This document shows, piece by piece, positions 9,883-19,900 of a stretch of DNA of 64,000 bases. A program made the translations under genes and the position numbers. How positions within the stretch are numbered: the stretch's first letter is position 1; each line of letters begins with the position of its first letter. The notes below the pieces were generated by a model. It made no database searches. It saw only the letters and a program-made list of their open reading frames with translations, and had not been told where the DNA came from. The DNA comes from Flavobacterium sp. TR2. GTDB taxonomy: Bacteria > Bacteroidota > Bacteroidia > Flavobacteriales > Flavobacteriaceae. The stretch lies in NCBI RefSeq assembly GCF_025252405.1, contig NZ_CP104307.1:2356001-2420000 (forward strand). Reading direction: 5' to 3'.

Positions 9883-12800
9883 ATGGAAGATGTATATCCG
9901 TTAAGTCCTTTACAAAAAGGAATGTATTATCACTGGTTAGCCTCTCCAACATCTTACTTTGAGCAAGTAAGCTATAGGTTAAAAGGTTGTTTAAATATAG
10001 CATTACTAGAAAAAAGCTATGAAGTTTTGGTTGATAGACACGCCGCTTTAAGAACTTTCTTCACCCATAAATTTGGAGAAGATGTTCTGCAGGTTGTTAA
10101 AAAAACAGGAGAATCAATATTTTCTTATGAAGATGTAAGCTTAGATCCGAACTTTTCTTTTCAAGAATTTAAAGAAAAAGATAGAAATAAAGGGTTCGAT
10201 TTGAGTAGAGGCTCACAAATGAGAATTAGTATTTTAAAGGTAGGACACGAAACATACGAATTGGTTTGGAGCCAGCACCATATTTTAATGGACGGATGGT
10301 GTATAAGTATTTTAATTAGAGATTTTTTTCAGATTTATAATGATTTACAACTCAATAGAAAGCCTGTATTAGATCCTGTTATTCCTTATTCAAAATACAT
10401 ACAATGGCTCGAAAAAGTAGATGTATCCAAATCAAAACAATATTGGAAAAATTACTTATTAAATTATGAAACCAAAAGTTCGCCACCTAAAAAAACAGTA
10501 GCCAGCAAAGGTTTTGTTTCTAAAGAGACTGCTTTAAAAATTGAAAAATCAGCTAGAAATAACATCGAGCAAGTTTGTGCGAATCTGGGAATAACAGAAA
10601 ATATTTTTATTCAGACAATATGGGGGATTCTTCTAGGCAAGTATAATGGAACTAATGATGTTGTTTTCGGTTCTGTAGTATCTGGGAGACCAGCTGAAAT
10701 AATAGGGGTTGAAAAAATAATAGGACTATTCATAAATACCATTCCTGTTCGTATACAATCACAAAAGAACATGACAGCAAGAGAACTTTTTAAACAAGTT
10801 ATGCAGCAGTCAATTAACAGTACCTACCATCATTACATTCAGTTAAATGATGTATTAGAAGTGAGTGATCTAGGAAGAGATTTATTTGATCATATTTTAG
10901 TTTTTGAAAATTTTCCTATTGATGATAATTTAATAGTTGCGTCAGACGAGGAACTGGCAGTATTAGAATCTGAAATTTATGAGCATAATAATTATGATTT
11001 TACAGTTGCTGTTGTTCCAGGAAAGGAAAGTTTAGATATCAGGTTTAATTATAATGGACAAATCTTTGACGCTTTAGTAGTGGAAAGATTAAAAGCGCAT
11101 TTTGAAAATTGTATCCACACGATTGCCAAAGATCCTGATAGTATTATTGACACCCTGGACTATCTTTCAAAAGAAGAAAAGCAGCAAATAATAATAGATT
11201 TCAATAGTGATAATTTAATATATGATAAAGCAAATAATCTAATTGCTCTTTTAGAAGAATATACAAAAAAAACACCTAATGAAATCGCGGTGGTTTATGA
11301 AGATAAAAGCATAACATATAAGACATTAGAAGAAAAATCGAATCAATTTGCTCATTACTTAAAGAGTAATTATGAAATTGGGTTAGGCGACACTGTTGTT
11401 GTTAAACTAGAAAAGACAGAATGGACTATTATAGCCTTGTTAGGAATATTGAAATCTGGCGGGGTATATGTTCCTGTCGATATAAATTATCCAGAAGAAA
11501 GAATTCAATTTATCGCAGAAGATTGTAACTCTAAAGTGGTAATTGATGAAGAAAAACTAAGTCTGTTTAAAAATAAAACCGAAATATGGCCAGTACATAA
11601 TTATTTTGAAATTAAATTGTTAGGTAGCGATTTGGCTTATATTATTTATACGTCAGGAACTACAGGGAAACCTAAAGGCGTAATGGTTGAACATAAAAAT
11701 ATAGTTTCGTTTATTGAAAGCTGCAAAAAAGAATTTGGTATTGAAAAATTAAAACTACCATTATTATCATCTAATGCCTTTGATATCTCTTTATTTGAAT
11801 TGTTTTATCCTTTAGCGACAGGAGGAACAGTAACAATTTTAAGTAACAATAATAGTAAAGACATAAATTATTTAGCGCAATGCATGAAAAAGGTAAATGG
11901 ATTTCATGCTGTACCGGCGTTAATGGCACAAATATTAAATTATATAAAAAGCACAAATACACAGCACCAATTTCAAGGAATTACTAACCTGTTTACAGGA
12001 GGGGATGCTGTTTCTACAAGTATTCTCAAAGAAATGAGAGAAGTCTTTCCAAATGCAGCCATACACGAACTTTATGGGCCCACAGAGACTACAATATTTG
12101 TTACCGCCCATCATTATGATAGCACTACAAAAGAGAGTGAATACAACGGAGCCTTAATAGGAAGCCCTAATCCAAATTCGAGCCTATATATTCTTGATGA
12201 ACATAATCAAGCTTGCGGATTGGGTATAGCAGGGGAAATATGTGTAGGAGGTGACGGAGTTACAAGAGGTTATATAAATCAACCCGAATTAACGGAAGAA
12301 AAATTTATCGAAAACCCATTTGATTTAACCGGCAGAATATACAAAACCGGAGATTTAGGCTGTTGGTTAGCCAACGGTAATATTGAGTTTTTAGGCAGAA
12401 AAGACCAGCAAGTAAAAATACGCGGCTACAGAATTGAGCTTGGAGAGATAGAGAATACTATTTCGCATTATTCGGAGGATATAAAACAAGTGGTTGTTGA
12501 AGTAAAAGAAAACAATCAGGAGAAAGTATTGGTCGCTTATCTAGTATCGAACACTCATGTAGATAAATTAGAATTGAGAAACTTTCTGCAAAGCAGACTG
12601 CCCGATTATATGGTTCCAGGTTTTTATGTCGTCTTAGAAAACCTGCCTTTAACCTCAAACGGGAAAATAGATAGAAAAGCTCTGCCAGGTATATCGGGAG
12701 AAGATCTTATTAAAAGAGAATATGTAGCTCCAAGAAACGAAACCGAAGAAAAATTAGCAGAAATCTGGCAAGAAGTATTAGGAATAGAAAAAATAGGTAT

Positions 12801-13011
12801 AACCGATAACTTCTTTGAATTAGGAGGACATAGTTTAAAAGCGACCCGTTTAATCGCAGAAATTTATAAACATTTTCGCGTAGAACTTAATATCTCTCTA
12901 TTATTTGAAGCACCTATTTTAGGAGAGTTAGCGAATCAAATAGATAATATAATCTGGGTTAATGCCGCTGTTGATGTTAAAGGCGTTGAAACAGATGATA
13001 TTGTTATATGA
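9883..13011 (+). CDS. NRPS module C-A(Hpg-like)-T
   Basis: Single elongation module of 1042 residues. The condensation domain (about 1-435) starts right at the N-terminus with YPLSPLQKGMYYH, as in domains that follow an epimerisation domain, and has the active motif HHILMDG. The adenylation domain (about 450-945) has an intact ATP loop (YTSGTTGKPKG) and the hand-read code DIFHFGLIFK, close to the 4-hydroxyphenylglycine code remembered from vancomycin-type and CDA systems (DIFHLGLLCK). Carrier-domain Ser984 sits in LGGHS. The C-terminal tail (IIWVNAA... ending DDIVI) resembles that of the monooxygenase-containing NRPS downstream and may be a docking peptide. It starts 5 bases after the upstream NRPS, so they are surely co-transcribed. 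It would attach a second Hpg to the D-Hpg made by the upstream E module. Confidence 0.95.
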   Translation: MEDVYPLSPLQKGMYYHWLASPTSYFEQVSYRLKGCLNIALLEKSYEVLVDRHAALRTFFTHKFGEDVLQVVKKTGESIFSYEDVSLDPNFSFQEFKEKDRNKGFDLSRGSQMRISILKVGHETYELVWSQHHILMDGWCISILIRDFFQIYNDLQLNRKPVLDPVIPYSKYIQWLEKVDVSKSKQYWKNYLLNYETKSSPPKKTVASKGFVSKETALKIEKSARNNIEQVCANLGITENIFIQTIWGILLGKYNGTNDVVFGSVVSGRPAEIIGVEKIIGLFINTIPVRIQSQKNMTARELFKQVMQQSINSTYHHYIQLNDVLEVSDLGRDLFDHILVFENFPIDDNLIVASDEELAVLESEIYEHNNYDFTVAVVPGKESLDIRFNYNGQIFDALVVERLKAHFENCIHTIAKDPDSIIDTLDYLSKEEKQQIIIDFNSDNLIYDKANNLIALLEEYTKKTPNEIAVVYEDKSITYKTLEEKSNQFAHYLKSNYEIGLGDTVVVKLEKTEWTIIALLGILKSGGVYVPVDINYPEERIQFIAEDCNSKVVIDEEKLSLFKNKTEIWPVHNYFEIKLLGSDLAYIIYTSGTTGKPKGVMVEHKNIVSFIESCKKEFGIEKLKLPLLSSNAFDISLFELFYPLATGGTVTILSNNNSKDINYLAQCMKKVNGFHAVPALMAQILNYIKSTNTQHQFQGITNLFTGGDAVSTSILKEMREVFPNAAIHELYGPTETTIFVTAHHYDSTTKESEYNGALIGSPNPNSSLYILDEHNQACGLGIAGEICVGGDGVTRGYINQPELTEEKFIENPFDLTGRIYKTGDLGCWLANGNIEFLGRKDQQVKIRGYRIELGEIENTISHYSEDIKQVVVEVKENNQEKVLVAYLVSNTHVDKLELRNFLQSRLPDYMVPGFYVVLENLPLTSNGKIDRKALPGISGEDLIKREYVAPRNETEEKLAEIWQEVLGIEKIGITDNFFELGGHSLKATRLIAEIYKHFRVELNISLLFEAPILGELANQIDNIIWVNAAVDVKGVETDDIVI

Positions 13012-13029
13012 AAATAATAATTGGGGGTA

Positions 13030-13932
13030 ATGCAGGGGAATATTATAGGTGTGCCAAATGGCAATATTAAAATTTACATCTTAGATCCTCAAGAAAGATT
13101 ATGTCCAATTGGCGTCTCTGGAGAAATTTGTGTTGCAGGAAACCAATTAGCCAGAGGATATATTAATGGGAATGGAGATGGAAACTTCAAAGACTCGCTA
13201 GCTTTAAATAAAAAAATATACAAGACAGGAGATTATGCCAGATGGCTTAATAATGGCAAAATAGAGTTTTTAGGTCGAAAGGATTCTCAAGTAAAAATAA
13301 GAGGGCACCGAATTGAATTATATGAAATTGAAAGTGTTATTGAGGATAATCCTTTGGTAGAAAATGTGATAGTGCTATATAAGGCAATCAATAATAATGA
13401 AAAAGAATTGGTAGCTTATATAAAAGGGGACGAAAGCTTAAGTCTTAGCAAATTAAAAGAAGAAATAAGTATAAAATTACCCAATCATATGATTCCGTCC
13501 TATTTTTTTATAATGAAGGAATTCCCAATAACATCAAATGGAAAAATAGCAATCAATGACTTGCCGCTTCTAACAACCAATGAAAAAAGAAAGACTTTAA
13601 TATTTAATGAAACAGAGCAGATAATAGAAGGCATTTGGCAATCGATATTATCCGATCCCAATATTGGTCTTGATGATAATTTTTTCGATTTAGGAGGAAA
13701 CTCTATAAAAGTAATGATTATGGCGAGACTGATTAAAGAAGCTTTTGAGGTTATCATTCCTATAGCAGATTTCTATAAGTATAATACAATAAAATTATTA
13801 AGCATTAAAATAAATCAAGCCAACCGCTCTCAAATAGAAAAAGATAGTATAAAAATAGAATCTTCAGTAGCGGCTATACAAAACACTATTAGAATTTTAA
13901 ACAATTTAGACAGTAATGATGAAAAATTATAG
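13030..13932 (+). CDS. Truncated NRPS fragment: C-terminal part of an A domain plus T domain
   Basis: The protein (about 300 residues) begins at the IG.P.N...YIL motif of an adenylation domain and keeps the following motifs (KTGDYARW, GRKDSQVKIRG, A10 SNGKIA). It lacks motifs A1-A5, so the ATP loop and nearly all specificity residues are absent and adenylation should be impossible. A complete carrier domain follows (LGGNS, Ser225) with a long polar tail. A stop codon lies directly before the possible TTG start at 13021; I prefer the ATG at 13030. The gene lies 18 bases after the upstream NRPS and overlaps the next gene by 17 bases, so translation is probably coupled. It looks like the remains of a module whose C domain and A core were deleted. 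It may still serve as a stand-alone carrier, loaded in trans or only passing the chain to the KS, or it may be vestigial. Confidence 0.85.
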   Translation: MQGNIIGVPNGNIKIYILDPQERLCPIGVSGEICVAGNQLARGYINGNGDGNFKDSLALNKKIYKTGDYARWLNNGKIEFLGRKDSQVKIRGHRIELYEIESVIEDNPLVENVIVLYKAINNNEKELVAYIKGDESLSLSKLKEEISIKLPNHMIPSYFFIMKEFPITSNGKIAINDLPLLTTNEKRKTLIFNETEQIIEGIWQSILSDPNIGLDDNFFDLGGNSIKVMIMARLIKEAFEVIIPIADFYKYNTIKLLSIKINQANRSQIEKDSIKIESSVAAIQNTIRILNNLDSNDEKL

Positions 13933-16927
13933 TAAAGATAGAACAGGGCTTGAGCTTGCTATTATAGGTATATCTTGCAAAGTGCCAGGTGCGGATAATT
14001 GGAGAGAATTTTGGAACAATTTATTGGGTGCAAAGGAATCCATACATTTTTATAAAGACGCTGAATTAGAAAATTTGGGGGTAAATAAATCTGTATTTTC
14101 AGAAAAGAATTATGTAAAAGCAAAATCGGTTGTGAATAATAAAGGAAGTTTTGATAATCTTTTTTTTAAATATTCAACTAAAGAAGCCGCTTTAATGAAT
14201 CCTACACACAGAATATTTCATGAAAATGTATGGGAGGCGCTAGAAGATGCTGGATACACTCCTGATCAAGTTAATGGAAAAATCAGCATTTATGCAGGAG
14301 TGGGGGATGATACAAATTGGAAGGCCTATGCCATGATGAAAAATATGGATGGCTTAATAGATGATTTGACGCTTAATTTTATTTCAAGTAAAGATCATTT
14401 AGCATCACTAATAGCCTATAAACTTAATTTACAAGGCGCAGCATACTCAATAAATACAGCATGCTCATCATCATTAGCTGCCATTCATTTAGCCTGTAGA
14501 GGATTACTAATGGGAGAAGCGAAATTAGCTGTTGCTGGAGGTGTTTCCTTAGATACGTCAATACAAAAAGGATATAAATATCAGGAAGAGCTGATATATT
14601 CTTCTGATGGGCATTGCAGAACTTTTGATGATGCGGCAAGCGGTACAGTGGGCAGCGAAGGATCTGGAGTGGTAGTTTTAAAAAAATTAAGTGACGCTAT
14701 TGAAGATAATGATCATATATATGCTGTTATAAAAGGAAGTGCCGCAAATAATGATGGGAATAGAAAAGTAGGATACGCGGCTCCTAGTATTATAGGCCAA
14801 ACAGAATGTATAAAAACAGCTCATAAGCTGGCAAATGTAGAAGCAGAAACTATTGAATACATTGAAGCTCACGGAACAGGAACCAAAATAGGGGATCCAA
14901 TTGAAGTTGAAGCTTTAAATTTAGCATTCAATAATAATAACAGCCATAATTGTGCTTTAGGATCTGTAAAAACAAATTTTGGGCACACAGATGCGGCATC
15001 AGGAGTTATAGGATTAATAAAAACGGCACTCAGCTTAAAATATAAAAAAATACCTCCGACTCTGCATTATAAAAAAGCAAATGCTGAAATTTATTTTGAG
15101 GAAGGGCCATTCTATGTAAATGCAGAATTGAAAGAATGGGAAGGTAATGGACAACCTCTTAGAGCTGGCGTAAGTTCCTTTGGAATTGGAGGCACAAATG
15201 TTCATCTGATACTGGAAGAAGCCCCTGAGCAAATATCTAGTGTAGTTGAAAAACAAATAAATAGAGTTTTAACAGTTTCTGCCAAAACCAGCAGTTCGCT
15301 CAAAAAGTATTTAAATAAGCTTCATACTTTTCTGGAAGCGGAAGACGTAAATTTAGATAATCTTATATACACATATAGAGTAGGGAGAACTTCTTTTAAC
15401 TACAGAATAGCATTAGAATTTAAAGATAAAAATGAACTTCTAAATAAACTGTCTGAAAATAACGGCAGATCAGATCTTTTTGCAGATGTAACCAAGAAAA
15501 AAAAGACTGTTTTTCTTTTTCCAGGTTTGGGAAGCCAATATAGCGGGATGATAAAAGATGTTTATGAGAACGAAAATGTCTTTAAAGAAAAAATTGATGA
15601 AGGGTGTAGCTATCTAAAAGAACTTACTGGCGAAGATTTTAAAACAATCTTATTTTCCGAAAACGAAAAAATTGAGAAACAAAAATATGCAGAGCCATTA
15701 CTCTTCTTAGCAGAATATTCGTTGGCCTATTTGTTAAAATCATTTGAGGTATTGCCAGACTATGTATTAGGTCAGAATATTGGAGAATATGCTGCCGCGT
15801 GTGTGAGCGGAATATTCACATTTGAAGAAGGCTTAAAGTTAATGGTTCTAAAATCAAGTTTATTAAATGAGAAAAAACCTGCCATTTTATTAAGTGCATT
15901 CTTGACTGAAGAAGAAGCAGAAAAGTTTATTAATAATAAAATTTCATTAGCAGCCGTAAACGGTACACAGCAAGTAACATTTTCTGGAAAGCAAAAAGAA
16001 ATAGAAGATCTTAGTAATCAGCTAAGTGAAATGGGAGTGATGAATTCTAAGCTTCAAAAAAAGCACATAGATTATTCAAATGTAAATGATGCTTTTAAAA
16101 AACAGTTTATTTCATTTTGGAATGACTTATCGCTAAATGAAATGAAAGTTCCTTTTGTTTCCAGCATAACAGCAGAATTAGTGCTAGAGGAACAAGTAAC
16201 GAAACCAGAATATTGGTTAAATCTGATTACAGAAACAAGCAGATTTTATAGCAGTATAGCACAATTGACAGAAAAAGAGAAGGATCTTGTTTTTATAGAA
16301 GTCGGCTCGGGAAATACTCTTGAAAGATTAATAAATAGGGAAGCAGTTTCAACAAATAAAAAAACAACCATTATTAATTTAACGAGACAAGCAAAAGATA
16401 CTGCTGATGGCTCAAATGTTTTAGAAAATGCATTGATAAAACTGTGGCATAACGGCACAAATGTAAACTGGGCAGTTTACTATGATAAAAGTAAATATAA
16501 GAGAATTTCATTACCAGTATACCCTTTTGAAACAAGTCAATTTCCCTCTGAAGTAGAACCATTCAAAGCAATGTTTGAGACAAAAGCACCGTCTTTCGAC
16601 TCATCAAATATTTCCCATGCGCAACAGGATGAAATTAGAGGATCAGAGACAATGGTAGAAGAAGATATAGTGCTGGATAAATTAAAAAAAATATTCAAAG
16701 ACTTTTTTGATATTGAGGAAGTTAATGATGAAAGCGACTTTTTTGAATTAGGATTAAATTCATTAAATGGAATGCTTTTATTAAAAAGTATTAAAGCAGA
16801 ATTTAAGATAGACTTTACACTGCAGGAATTTTTTGAATGTGAATCAATAGTAGATATTACTTCTAAAATAGTAAAATTTCAATCTAATGAACCTCAATTA
16901 AATTCATATAAAACAATTACAATATGA
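13916..16927 (+). CDS. Type I polyketide synthase KS-AT(inactive)-ACP
   Basis: 1003 residues. The ketosynthase (about 10-440) has an intact catalytic set: Cys183 in TACSSS, His319 in EAHGTGT and His357 in NFGH. The acyltransferase region (about 530-840) is recognisable from VFLFPGLGSQY, but the nucleophile motif GHSxGE is GQNIGE with Asn621 in place of Ser, and the AFHS catalytic His motif reads IDYS, with Tyr720 where the His should be. Both catalytic residues are thus lost. The usual post-AT linker (LPVYPFETSQF) and an ACP with Ser949 in LGLNS follow. No reductive domains are present, so the added C2 unit would stay a beta-keto group. The start overlaps the upstream gene by 17 bases, and the stop overlaps the next start (ATGA). 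The ACP must be charged by another acyltransferase (for example FabD), or the module does not extend. Confidence 0.93.
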   Translation: MMKNYSKDRTGLELAIIGISCKVPGADNWREFWNNLLGAKESIHFYKDAELENLGVNKSVFSEKNYVKAKSVVNNKGSFDNLFFKYSTKEAALMNPTHRIFHENVWEALEDAGYTPDQVNGKISIYAGVGDDTNWKAYAMMKNMDGLIDDLTLNFISSKDHLASLIAYKLNLQGAAYSINTACSSSLAAIHLACRGLLMGEAKLAVAGGVSLDTSIQKGYKYQEELIYSSDGHCRTFDDAASGTVGSEGSGVVVLKKLSDAIEDNDHIYAVIKGSAANNDGNRKVGYAAPSIIGQTECIKTAHKLANVEAETIEYIEAHGTGTKIGDPIEVEALNLAFNNNNSHNCALGSVKTNFGHTDAASGVIGLIKTALSLKYKKIPPTLHYKKANAEIYFEEGPFYVNAELKEWEGNGQPLRAGVSSFGIGGTNVHLILEEAPEQISSVVEKQINRVLTVSAKTSSSLKKYLNKLHTFLEAEDVNLDNLIYTYRVGRTSFNYRIALEFKDKNELLNKLSENNGRSDLFADVTKKKKTVFLFPGLGSQYSGMIKDVYENENVFKEKIDEGCSYLKELTGEDFKTILFSENEKIEKQKYAEPLLFLAEYSLAYLLKSFEVLPDYVLGQNIGEYAAACVSGIFTFEEGLKLMVLKSSLLNEKKPAILLSAFLTEEEAEKFINNKISLAAVNGTQQVTFSGKQKEIEDLSNQLSEMGVMNSKLQKKHIDYSNVNDAFKKQFISFWNDLSLNEMKVPFVSSITAELVLEEQVTKPEYWLNLITETSRFYSSIAQLTEKEKDLVFIEVGSGNTLERLINREAVSTNKKTTIINLTRQAKDTADGSNVLENALIKLWHNGTNVNWAVYYDKSKYKRISLPVYPFETSQFPSEVEPFKAMFETKAPSFDSSNISHAQQDEIRGSETMVEEDIVLDKLKKIFKDFFDIEEVNDESDFFELGLNSLNGMLLLKSIKAEFKIDFTLQEFFECESIVDITSKIVKFQSNEPQLNSYKTITI

Positions 16928-19900
16928 GTATAGGTATTTTCTTGGAAGAATTAAAAAAGCAGGGTATTGAGATCGTTTTGTCTGGAAATAAAAATAATCT
17001 AGAGGTAAACTTTAAGGATAATTTATCAGAAACCATTCTCAATGAAATAAAAGCAAATAAAACTGAAATTATTGATTATTTAAATAGTTCGAATCCGACC
17101 ATTCCAAAAGCAGCATACTCTGCTGCTGGATATCCGCTAACACCTTCACAAAAAAGAGCATGGATATTAAGTCAGTTAGAGGGGTACAATTTTGCATATA
17201 ATATGTATGAAGCTTTTGTGCTCGAAGGCGAATTGGATGGGGAAAAACTACAATTAGCATTGATAGATTTAATTGATGCGCATGAAATATTTCGAACAGT
17301 TTTTAAAGAAGACGATAATGGAGAAGTTAGACAATTTGTTAGAAAAACAGAGGAATTTAATTTTGGATTAGAAACGGTAGATTTAAAAGAGGATACTCCT
17401 TCAGAGGAGCAATTGCAAGAATTAATTTTAGATGAAATCAAAGTTGTTTTTAAATTATCTACGGGTCCATTAACAAAATGTAAATTATACCAAGTTTCAG
17501 AAAATAAATGGGTTTGCCTTTTTGTGATTCATCACATTATATGTGATAGCCGATCTTTTGATGTTTTGAAACGAGACTTATTATTAGCATATAATGCCAG
17601 AGTAAATAATAACTCAAAGGGCATAATGCCATTAGATATACAATATAAAGACTTTGCCGTATGGAGAGATGCCAATTTGAAAGGCCAGGGGCTAAAAACC
17701 CAAAAAGAATATTGGCTAAAACAATTTGAAGGAGAATTACCAGTCTTAGAGCTGCCATTAGATAAGAAAAGGCCGGCACAGAGAATGGTTGAAGCGGGCA
17801 TGATTAAAAGAAAAATTGATAAAGAACGAACCAATAAATTCATAAAATACTGCTCAAATCAAGGAGCCACATTATTTACAGGCTTAATGAGTCTGCTTAA
17901 TCTTCTATTCTATAAATATACCAATCAAACAGATATTATTTTGGGTTTTCCAATGTATGGAAGAGAGTTTCTGGAATTAGAAAAAATAATAGGATTTTTT
18001 GCTGATACATTAGCATTAAGAACAAAATTTAATGGAGAAAACAGTTTTGAAGAATTACTGCATAATGTAAATCAAAGAGCCTTTGAAGCCTATGAGCATA
18101 AAGATTACCCTTTTGAAGAATTAATAACGGAATTAAACCCAATTAGAGATTCCAGCAGAACTATCTTCTTTGATGTATTTGTTGTGCTTCAAAATTTTGA
18201 ACATTTTGCCTCAAAAGAAACAGCGGTGAGTTTTGAAGGACTAAAAGTAAGTGAATTTAAAGGCAAAGATACTAGATATGCAGCATTTGATTTAATTATA
18301 AACTGTGGAGAGTCTGAAGATGGACTTGAATATGCTATTGAGTATAACCGAAGTATTTTTAATAAAAGTACTATAGAGCAGCTAGCCAATCATTTAGAGC
18401 TATTAATGGATATTGTTTTAAATAATGCCAAAATAAGCATTACTAAAATAGATCTCTTAACAGCTGCCGAAAAGAAACAAGTTTTAGAATTTGGAGGAGC
18501 AATAAATAAAGAAGAGAGAGCTTCAATTTATGAAAATAGTTTATTAAAAGAACAAGAGGAGCAAAACTTAGATTTTAGCCTTTTTTACTTTGGAAATAAA
18601 GGAACCGAAAAAAATAATTACCAATTATTAATAGAAGGCGCAAAGTATGCAGATGCAAATAATTATAGTGCAGTTTGGACACCAGAAAGACACTTTAATG
18701 AATTTGGAGGGCCATACCCAAATCCTAGTGTATTAGGAGCTTCGCTAGCAACAATTACCAAAAATATAAGTATTAGATCAGGTAGTATTGTAACCCCTTT
18801 ACATCACCCAATTAGAATAGTGGAAGAATGGTCTGTGGTAGACAATTTATCCAATGGCCGAGCAGGAATGTGTTTAGCTTCTGGATGGAATGCTAATGAT
18901 TTTGTCTTAATTCCTGCGAATTATGAAAAGCGATCTGAATTGTTATATGAAAACATTAATGAAATCAAAGAATTATGGAAAGGTAATTCTATATCATACA
19001 AAAATGCATACAATGAAGATGTACTCATATCAACACTTCCGAGGCCTATTCAGCAAGAAGTACCAATGTGGATTGCTAGCGGAGGAAGCATAGAAACATT
19101 TAAAAAAGCAGGTGAAACAGGTGTAGGAATTCTTACGGGACTTTTAAATACAACATTTGAAGATTTAGCTGAAAAAATAAAAATATATCGTCAAGCTTAT
19201 GCAGACCATAAACATCCGATAGGTAAGGATAATGTTGTATTAATGCTGCACACATATATAGATGAAGATATGGAAACTGCTAAAAATATAGCCAGAAATC
19301 CAATGAGTCAATATCTATTTGAGTCCGTAAGTATGTCAAAAAAACAGACAAAAGGATTAGAAATAGATAGAAAAGCTAAAGATGTGACAGATGAAGAAGT
19401 AGCAGAACTTCTAGCATATACCGTAGAAAAATATTTTGATAAGTATAGTTTAATTGGAACAGAGCAGTCATGTCAAAAAATATTAAATGATGTAAAAAAG
19501 GCTGGAGTAGATGAGGTTGCTTGTCTGATCGATTTCGGAATAGACTATGAAAATATTATGAAGGGCTTAAAACATCTAACGAACCTTAAAAACGGTTTTG
19601 TTAAAAACAACCTTCATGAAAATGAAATTAAAACTCCGGTATTAACTGAAAAGAATACTGCAACCGTAAAATCTATTATCGATGTATTTAAAGAACAAGT
19701 TTTGAATACACCTCATAATATAGCCTTAAGGTTTAATGATGACTATCTTACCTATAAACAGCTGGATGAAAAATCTGATCAGATAGCCTATTACTTAATA
19801 CACAATAAAGTACAGCCCAAAGATGCTGTTGCTCTTTATCTGGATAGGTCTTTAGAAATGATAACAGGAATGTTGGGGATTTTAAAATCTGGAGCTGTTT

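Noticed and set aside
13008..13070. Short frame starting with the ATG that overlaps the stop of the C-A-T NRPS
   Set aside because: It ends after about 20 codons and has no family sequence; the A-domain remnant is in another frame with its own ATG at 13030.
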